Source: Verrucomicrobiaceae bacterium UBA2429
GTDB lineage: Bacteria; Verrucomicrobiota; Verrucomicrobiia; Verrucomicrobiales; Verrucomicrobiaceae
Length of the DNA: 64,000 nucleotides
Direction: 5' to 3'
NCBI GenBank assembly: GCA_002343505.1
Contig: DDQZ01000075.1
Coordinates: forward strand, 1,356 to 65,355
The notes below the pieces were generated by a model, which was not told the DNA's origin, made no database searches, and saw only the letters and a program-made list of their open reading frames with translations. Every line of letters begins with the position of its first letter. The first letter of the stretch is position 1. Both the position numbers and the translations under genes were made by a program. Below, in pieces: positions 26,560-32,184 of this stretch.

Positions 26560-26629
26560 GCGCGTGAGCAAACCAATCATCTGAGGGGCAGACAAAAGTG
26601 TCCGCCTCACTTCAAACAAACCCTTTTCA

Positions 26630-27500
26630 ATCAACGGGCCGTCGGTCCCGCGAGGAAACTCGAAAATCCGATGGGGGCATGGCCCCGACAGCCGGTGTGA
26701 GCCGGTCAGAGGCGAAGGTGCCTGAAAACCTTCGCGCCGTGAGTCATCACGGACAGCCCATGCAAGCCCAGGCCTCCCGCGAAAGCGGGCGATCACGGCT
26801 CCCAAGCCGTGGTCGTCATGGCGATGCAGGTATCGTGGAAAGAACGGCGGCTCAGATGCCCGGAAACGGGGAACATCAGCCGCTGGAGAGTAACGGGTGG
26901 TGCCGACCTCACGATGAACCAGCCTGCGAACCAGCATGGCCAAGGGTAGTGCCAGCCATCCGAGCCTTGTCGGCAAGGGTGACGGCGCAGAGCGAGAGGC
27001 TCCGGCCGCAGCGATGCGGACGTGGTCTTGAGACTCCGTCGAGTAACCGGCAGGTGAAAGGCAGATGGTGTGTGGCATTTCGCAGCCCAAAAGGCGGCGA
27101 CAACCACTGGACACACGCATCGTCGCAGGTTTGCAGCTCCTGAGAAGAGCATCTGTCTCGTAAACAGAATCCAAATGCAAAGAGGTGTCCGGTGTGACGA
27201 GTAAATAGCTCAATCCTCCAGCCAGGCTGGCAATGGAGGCACCCGAGGGCCGCAAGCCCGGAGGTGTCGGTGTGAATCCGCACATAAGGGGCAGCTCCCC
27301 TGAACGGCCCAAAAGGTCGGTGGTAGGTGCAGCGCCGAGAATCGTCACGCGACAAGTGAAACGCCACACTTCAACAAAGGCAGCTATGCTGTTCGACCTC
27401 GTTCGACGGGGTGGATACGAGCCGAACCATCGGCCGCAAACCGATGGATAATGGCCCCAAGGGAGCAGCACGCGAGGTGTAGTCTCAGCCCTCGCCCTTT
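26630..27500 (+). ncRNA. Large highly structured non-coding RNA (candidate GOLLD/ROOL-like)
   Basis: About 870 bases with no credible protein but dense local stems: GAG-GAAA-CTC (near 26,652), GCGAAGG/CCTTCGC (26,712-26,735), CCGTGA-GTCA-TCACGG, CCCGC-GAAA-GCGGG with a GNRA loop, CACGGCT/AGCCGTG, CCTTG-TCGG-CAAGG, GGGG-CAG-CTCCCC, and CCATCGG/CCGATGG near 27,430. It sits inside the tRNA array on the same strand, just where GOLLD and ROOL RNAs are found in phage and bacterial tRNA clusters, and has the right length. I cannot match conserved motifs without a covariance model, so the family name is inference; the end points are approximate. It ends before a CGCCCTTTTTGG run. Confidence 0.55.
27120..27200 (+). 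other. tRNA-like D-arm and anticodon-arm inside the large RNA
   Basis: A three-way junction: TTTGCA/TGCAAA (27,130-27,135 with 27,176-27,181) encloses a D-like hairpin GCTC-CTGAGAA-GAGC (27,136-27,150), one linker base, and an anticodon-like hairpin TCTGT-CTCGTAA-ACAGA (27,152-27,168) reading CGT (Thr). An outer stem TCGTCGCA/TGTGACGA (8 pairs, one wobble) closes it like an acceptor. No T-arm and no CCA exist, so it is a tRNA mimic or a degraded tRNA. Confidence 0.5.
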
Positions 27501-27502
27501 TT

Positions 27503-27546
27503 GGCATGGAGCGTGGAGTCAAACATCAGGCTCCACGCTCCATGCC
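27503..27546. repeat. Perfect 16-bp hairpin before tRNA-Glu
   Basis: GGCATGGAGCGTGGAG and its exact complement separated by 12 bases. It follows the large RNA immediately and precedes tRNA-Glu by 12 bases, so it may be a terminator without T-run, a processing site, or a mobile palindrome. Confidence 0.6.
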
Positions 27547-27558
27547 AGCTCATTTCAT

Positions 27559-27635
27559 GACCCTGTCGTCTAACTGGCCAAGACATCAGACTTTCTATCG
27601 GATCACTGCGGGTTCGAATCCCGCCAGGGTTGCCA
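27559..27635 (+). tRNA. tRNA-Glu (TTC), canonical elbow
   Basis: Second of the two canonical units: D-loop TAACTGGCCAA with GG and T-loop TTCGAAT on GCGGG/CCCGC. Acceptor GACCCTG/CAGGGTT, G73, CCA encoded. Anticodon loop CTTTCTA with one A-G mismatch in the stem. Confidence 0.9.
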
Positions 27636-27643
27636 CTTTTCAT

Positions 27644-27719
27644 GCTCATGTAGTCCAACAGCAGAGACACGACGTCGAGAGCGTCGCCAGTGCGGGTGCA
27701 AATCCCGCTGTGAGCACCA
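27644..27719 (+). tRNA. tRNA-Leu (GAG), short variable loop, C33, variant elbow
   Basis: Acceptor GCTCATG/TGTGAGC with two wobbles, A73, CCA encoded. Anticodon loop TCGAGAG on CGACG/CGTCG has C33. Variable region CCAGT (five bases). D-loop CAACAGCAGA complements T-loop TGCAAAT. Confidence 0.83.
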
Positions 27720-27723
27720 CTTT

Positions 27724-27798
27724 CGGTCCAAAGCTTAGACAGCGAAGCAGCCGGCTTTTAACCGGCATAGCAGGGTGCATGTCCCTGTGGACCGACCA
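27724..27798 (+). tRNA. tRNA-Lys (TTT), variant elbow
   Basis: Acceptor CGGTCCA/TGGACCG perfect, A73, CCA encoded. Anticodon loop CTTTTAA on GCCGG/CCGGC. D-loop AGACAGCG; T-loop TGCATGT on CAGGG/CCCTG. Confidence 0.88.
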
Positions 27799-27803
27799 TT
27801 TTC

Positions 27804-27877
27804 CGCCCGTTGGTGAAACAGCATCACGTCTGGCTTACATCCAGAAATCGAGGGGGCAGAACCTTCACGGGCGACCA
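27804..27877 (+). tRNA. tRNA-Val (TAC), variant elbow
   Basis: Acceptor CGCCCGT/ACGGGCG perfect, A73, CCA encoded. Anticodon loop CTTACAT on TCTGG/CCAGA. D-loop AACAGCA; T-stem GAGGG/CCTTC is weak and the loop is GGCAGAA. Last unit of the array. Confidence 0.83.
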
Positions 27878-27981
27878 TTTTTATCTCCAGCGGCAGCCCA
27901 AACCATGACCGTGCCTTCACCAGCACCATGGCCTGCGGGAGTGCCCCGCCGCTGGTGGCGGCGGCATCATCGTGTCGTCGA

Positions 27982-28004
27982 GGACGGCCCTTGGCGGGCC
28001 GTCC
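27982..28004 (+). terminator. GC-rich hairpin after the tRNA array
   Basis: Stem GGACGGCCC/GGGCCGTCC (9 bp, 5-base loop) between the last tRNA and the next gene. It is followed by GTTGCATTT and not by a clean T-run, so termination may be partial. Confidence 0.4.
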
Positions 28005-28045
28005 GTTGCATTTCCGCAATCCTCAACCCAACAACCCCAACCGCC

Positions 28046-28498
28046 ATGAAACTGACCAAAGCCCTCAAACTCAAAAACCAGCTCGCAGGTGATGTGACGA
28101 CCCTCAAGGACCGCCTGACGAAGCAGAACTCCCGCGCCGCCTCCGTGCCGTTCGATTATGACAGCCGCCAGGTGCTCGCCGATCTCCGCACGAAGCTGGA
28201 CGACCTCGTGAAGGTGAAAGCATCCATTGCGGTGGCGAACGCCGCCCAGTATGAGCGCATCTTCCGTCTCGCGGAGATCAAGGGTCTCGTGGCACTGCTC
28301 AAAAGCCTCGATGTCCGCCAGGGCGTGTTCAAGGAAGGCGGCAGCTACATGCAGGCCGCCTTCGAGGTGGAATACATCGCCCAGATCAAGAAGGCCGAGG
28401 TGGACCAGCTCGTCGCCGAACTCGAGGCGGAGATCATCACGCTCCAGGACGCGCTCGACGAGTTCAACCACACGCACTCCGTCGCCCAGGCGGCATGA
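28046..28498 (+). CDS. DIP1984-like coiled-coil protein
   Basis: 150 residues, mostly helical: MKLTKALKLKNQL, a middle loop (PFDYDSRQVL) and two long helices (AEIITLQDALDEFNHTHS at the end). The pattern of an N-terminal MKL.KAL.L...L segment, LDDLVKVKASI and a Q/E-rich C-terminal helix resembles the DIP1984 (septicolysin-like) family. Biochemical role is unknown; it has no catalytic motif. Its position between the tRNA array and the nucleotidyltransferase/RtcB genes suggests an RNA-binding or scaffolding part of the repair module, which is inference. The ATG follows the array by 168 bases, after a GC hairpin. Confidence 0.65.
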   Translation: MKLTKALKLKNQLAGDVTTLKDRLTKQNSRAASVPFDYDSRQVLADLRTKLDDLVKVKASIAVANAAQYERIFRLAEIKGLVALLKSLDVRQGVFKEGGSYMQAAFEVEYIAQIKKAEVDQLVAELEAEIITLQDALDEFNHTHSVAQAA

Positions 28499-28772
28499 AT
28501 TTGGGTCTGCGTTCGGCTTCTGCGCGGCCAAAGCCTCAAACTAGGTGTCTCATAAACACCAACGCGTCTGCCAAACGTGGAATTCCGATGTCGATGCCGA
28601 GCGTCAACCCGCATCATGCAACGGATCAAGCCGCAAACCGCAAGACTCAGGCTTCAAACCTCAACCGGGCTTCTGCCCCGCGTCGAAACGCCGCACGACT
28701 CAAACTCCACGCACGCCACCCGGCGTGCGTGGAGACATTCATTCACAACCATTGATAGAAAGGAGGTTCTCC

Positions 28773-29552
28773 ATGCAAAACAACGAAGTATTCCAGCGCG
28801 TCCGCAACGCGCTAGCTCGCCTTGAAAGCGAGCGGAACGTGCGTGTGCTCTACGCGTGCGAAAGCGGCAGCCGTGCGTGGGGATTCGCCTCGCACGACAG
28901 CGATTACGATGTCCGCTTTCTCTACGTTCACTCAAGCGACTGGTATCTGTCCGTCGAAGATCGTCGCGACGTGATCGAGGAGCCGCTGAACGATGAACTC
29001 GATGTCAGCGGCTGGGAACTGCGCAAGGCGTTGCGACTGCTCCGCAAGAGCAACCCTCCGCTGCTCGAATGGCTGAAGTCACCCGTTGTGTATCAGCACG
29101 ACGCTGTCTTCACCCGCGAGTTCTGCGAGCTCTCGGAGCGCTTCTATTCGCCTCGGCGCTGTTTCGCCCACTACCTGCACATGGCGTCGGGAAACTGGCG
29201 CGGCTACCTCGAAGGTCGCGAGCAAGTCAGCCTGAAGAAGTATCTTTACGTCTTCCGTCCGCTGCTTGCCTGCCGATGGATCGAGCGTTCGCTCGGCCAG
29301 GTGCCGATGCTCTTCAATGAGCTGGTTGAGGGTGTGTTCGAGGAACACGAAGTCCGCGAGGCACTCACTGCTCTCGTGGCACGCAAGCAAGCTGGTGATG
29401 AACTCTCCGTCGCACCGCCCGATGAAGTGCTTTCGCGCTTTGTCGTGCAGGAGCTGCAACGCTTGAAGGCTCTCAACGAGCCCGAAGATGTCGCAGGTGA
29501 CGTGAGCGACCTGAACTGCTTCTTCCGTCGCTATGCGCTGAATGGCGTTTAG
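28773..29552 (+). CDS. Pol-beta-type nucleotidyltransferase (YcgL/COG3541-like)
   Basis: 259 residues with a very strong ribosome binding site (AAAGGAGG, about 10 bases before ATG). The catalytic signature GSRAWGF (GS at 32-33) plus DSDYDVRF (D44, D46) defines the Pol-beta nucleotidyltransferase fold. A C-terminal helical domain follows. Relatives add nucleotides to RNA ends or to proteins; the substrate here is unknown. Located 155 bases before rtcB and after the tRNA array, it is a good candidate for acting on tRNA or repaired RNA ends. It has its own SD and may be expressed separately from the tRNAs. Confidence 0.85.
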   Translation: MQNNEVFQRVRNALARLESERNVRVLYACESGSRAWGFASHDSDYDVRFLYVHSSDWYLSVEDRRDVIEEPLNDELDVSGWELRKALRLLRKSNPPLLEWLKSPVVYQHDAVFTREFCELSERFYSPRRCFAHYLHMASGNWRGYLEGREQVSLKKYLYVFRPLLACRWIERSLGQVPMLFNELVEGVFEEHEVREALTALVARKQAGDELSVAPPDEVLSRFVVQELQRLKALNEPEDVAGDVSDLNCFFRRYALNGV

Positions 29553-29617
29553 ACGCTTGATTGCAGAATTGGCAGCTTGGAAGGGCCTCAAACCCTTCCA
29601 AGCTGTATTCGGCGACA

Positions 29618-29640
29618 ACAAAAGAACGAACACCGCTGCC
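29618..29640 (+). repeat. Dispersed motif copy before rtcB
   Basis: Contains the core GAACGAACACCGCTGCC preceded by ACAAAA. An exact 23-base reverse copy lies at 22,958-22,980 and an 18-base direct copy at 31,288-31,305, so copies lie on both sides of rtcB and at the left edge of the tRNA island. Confidence 0.65.
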
Positions 29641-29707
29641 GGGCACCTCGTGCCCATTTCACCCCTTCCATCACTCCATTCCTCCAACTCTCCACTCACT
29701 CACCACC

Positions 29708-31123
29708 ATGAAACCGAACGACCTCATCCGACTCGGCGTGCCGCAGGGCGCGGCGATCCAGTCTGGCATGGACTTCATCGCGAAGTTCATGGCGCAGGGT
29801 GGTGATGCGGCGCGGCTCGAAGAGGAGCTGGGTGCGATCATCGCGAAGCCGGAGGCGTTTCTCGGCGATCCGCTGCGCGAGGTGTTTGCGCGGGATCTGT
29901 ATGCGCCGGCTTACAAGCAGCGTGATGTGCTCGCACCGTGGGCACAGTGGGGCTCCGGGATCGACGCGCAGGCGGTGCGGCAGATGGCGAACGCATGCGC
30001 GCTGCCGGTGGCGGTCGCGGGAGCGCTGATGCCGGATGCGCATGTGGGCTACGGGCTGCCGATCGGCGGCGTGCTGGCCACGGAAGGTTGCGTGATCCCT
30101 TACGCCGTGGGCGTGGACATCGCGTGCCGCATGCGGCTCTCGGTTTATGATCGGAAGGCGGGCACCATCGCGGGTCAGAATGACCGCCTGGCGAACATCC
30201 TCGAAAGCGAGACCTGCTTTGGCATGGGCGGCGCGTTCAAGGAGAAGCGCCAGCACGAGGTCATGGACGAGGACTGGTCCGTTTCGCCCATCACGCGACG
30301 CTTCAAAGACAAAGCCTATGCGCAGCTCGGTTCGAGCGGCTCCGGGAACCACTTTGTCGAGTTCGGCGCCTTTGACGTGGATGCGGAGCAGTCCGCCGCG
30401 CTGAAGGAGAGCGGCTTTGACCTGCCACCGGGCGATTACCTCGCGCTGCTGAGCCACAGCGGCTCGCGCGGCACGGGAGCGCAGGTGTGCCAGCACTACA
30501 GCCGCATCGCGATGGATCGTCGCTACGATCTGCCAAAGGAGCTGAAGCACCTCGCGTGGCTCACCTTTGAGGAGGAAGCGGGCCAGGAATACTGGGCTGC
30601 CATGAACCTCATGGGCCGTTACGCGGCGGCGAATCATGCGCTCATTCACAAGCACATCGCGAAGAAGGTCGGCGCGCATGTCGTGCTCGACATCGAGAAC
30701 CATCACAACTTCGCGTGGAAGGAAACGCACGTCGTGAACGGCGCGGAGCGCGAGGTCATCGTGCACCGCAAAGGCGCGACGCCCGCCGGTGCGGGTGTGC
30801 TCGGCGTCATCCCCGGCTCGATGGCCACGCCCGGCTATGTGGTGCGCGGCAAGGGGAAACCCGAGTCGCTCCTCAGCGCCTCGCACGGCGCCGGTCGTGT
30901 GATGAGCCGTTCCGCCGCGAAGCAGAGCTTCACCTGGAGCGCCGTGAAAAAGCAGCTCGCCGCCGCCGGTGTGGAACTCCTCAGCGCCGGCATCGACGAA
31001 GTGCCCGGCGTGTACAAAGACATCCACGGCGTCATGGCCGCGCAGACCGACCTCGTGGACGTGCTCGGCGAGTTTCGTCCGCGCATCGTGAAGATGTGCC
31101 CGGAGGGACCCGCGGAGGATTGA
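29708..31123 (+). CDS. rtcB: RtcB RNA-splicing ligase
   Basis: 471 residues. RtcB joins 2',3'-cyclic phosphate to 5'-OH ends using GTP and metal ions, the chemistry left by anticodon nucleases and tRNA splicing. Key residues are visible: PDAHVGYGLPIG, the metal pair D137 and C140 in VGVDIACRM, N214/H215 in GSGNHF, H250 in LSHSGSRG, and the guanylylated-type histidine H393 in SHGAGRVMSR. It is shorter in spirit than archaeal intein-bearing forms and looks complete. No archease or rtcA/R gene is adjacent; the neighbours are the nucleotidyltransferase and the tRNA array. Confidence 0.96.
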   Translation: MKPNDLIRLGVPQGAAIQSGMDFIAKFMAQGGDAARLEEELGAIIAKPEAFLGDPLREVFARDLYAPAYKQRDVLAPWAQWGSGIDAQAVRQMANACALPVAVAGALMPDAHVGYGLPIGGVLATEGCVIPYAVGVDIACRMRLSVYDRKAGTIAGQNDRLANILESETCFGMGGAFKEKRQHEVMDEDWSVSPITRRFKDKAYAQLGSSGSGNHFVEFGAFDVDAEQSAALKESGFDLPPGDYLALLSHSGSRGTGAQVCQHYSRIAMDRRYDLPKELKHLAWLTFEEEAGQEYWAAMNLMGRYAAANHALIHKHIAKKVGAHVVLDIENHHNFAWKETHVVNGAEREVIVHRKGATPAGAGVLGVIPGSMATPGYVVRGKGKPESLLSASHGAGRVMSRSAAKQSFTWSAVKKQLAAAGVELLSAGIDEVPGVYKDIHGVMAAQTDLVDVLGEFRPRIVKMCPEGPAED

Positions 31124-31287
31124 AGGGATAAATTGAAAGTCGAAATGCCAACCTGAAAACGCACAGACGACGCGGCATGAGGAGCCGTCACTCCTTACCA
31201 TCGCAGGCAGGATGCCAGCGCCTCATGTCGCATTCCAACAAACTTGCCACTTGGCAAACCCGGGCCGCCGCATAGTTTCGGCGTCCC

Positions 31288-31305
31288 AGAACGAACACCG
31301 CTGCC
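31288..31305 (+). repeat. Dispersed motif copy after rtcB
   Basis: AGAACGAACACCGCTGCC, a direct copy of the element before rtcB, followed by GGGTTCCCCGG palindromic sequence. It marks the right edge of the island. Confidence 0.6.
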
Positions 31306-31354
31306 GGGTTCCCCGGCTGTGATGATCGGGACCCTCAATCCTCAGCCATGACTT

Positions 31355-31957
31355 ATGAGTGACGTTCTGAATAAAACGACGGTTTTGGTGCTGAACCGAA
31401 ACTGGCAGGCAGTCGGCGTGAAAACACCCGCCGAGGCTTTCGGCATGATGGCCGCAGGCAATGCGACAGCCCTCCAGATCAGCGGCGATGACTTCATGAG
31501 CCCGGTGCGCTGGGAGGACTGGCTGCGCCTGCCGGTGCGTGATGACGACAACAGCATCGGCACGGTTCACGGTCCTGTGCGCGTGCCCACGGTGCTGGTG
31601 CTGGCGCGCTTCGACAAGGTGCCCAAGCGCCGCCCGAAATTCTGCGCCAAGGCCATCTGGGAGCGCGACGGCGGCGTGTGCCAGTACACCGGGCGCAAGC
31701 TCAAGCCCAACGAGGGCAACATTGACCATGTGGTGCCCGTCTCGCGCGGCGGCAAGAGCACCTGGGACAACTGCGTGCTGGCCGACAAAAAAGTGAACAG
31801 CAAGAAAGGCAGCAAGCTCCCCGACGAGGCGGGCCTGAAGCTGCTGCGCCGCCCCTTCGCCCCGCGCGAGGTGCCGGTGACCCATCTCATCCGCAACACC
31901 TACAAGGTGCAGGATTGGGAGATGTTCCTGGCGCATCCCGGAGTCCATGATTCCTGA
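31355..31957 (+). CDS. HNH endonuclease family protein
   Basis: 200 residues. The C-terminal half carries the HNH fold: a CQYTGRKL knuckle, IDHVVPVSRGG, then WDNCVLADKKVNSKKG. The N-terminal half (LNRNWQAVGV, AFGMMAAGNA) is the usual lead of a widespread stand-alone HNH family in bacteria. No restriction partner is adjacent, so the role is unknown; proteins of this group occur in many genomes as single genes. It follows the island by about 230 bases. Confidence 0.85.
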   Translation: MSDVLNKTTVLVLNRNWQAVGVKTPAEAFGMMAAGNATALQISGDDFMSPVRWEDWLRLPVRDDDNSIGTVHGPVRVPTVLVLARFDKVPKRRPKFCAKAIWERDGGVCQYTGRKLKPNEGNIDHVVPVSRGGKSTWDNCVLADKKVNSKKGSKLPDEAGLKLLRRPFAPREVPVTHLIRNTYKVQDWEMFLAHPGVHDS

Positions 31958-32184
31958 GGCGCTTCTCGGACCGCAGGGAGGCGGAGCGCCCGCAAGATCA
32001 GGCTGATGTTCAAGAGGCTGCCGGGCGCGCTGCTTGAGCGCATGGTTTTTTGCGGAAAGCGGGACGGGCAGGGAGGTGCCGTTTTTAAAACCGTTGCGCC
32101 CGCGCCCCGCTGGTGCTCCCTTCGCGCCCCCTTGCCGGTGGCACTCCAGCCATGCGGCCCAATCTCATCCCACATCTACCTACC

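Noticed and set aside
26630-27500. Group I or II intron interrupting a tRNA
   Set aside because: The tRNA-like anticodon loop is uninterrupted and no intron-encoded protein or domain V hairpin with AY-type ending was seen.
25477-27522. A 681-residue minus-strand frame across the RNA ligase and the structured RNA
   Set aside because: It is antisense to the ligase, rich in Arg/His with no motif, and crosses the hairpin-dense RNA. Treated as a shadow.
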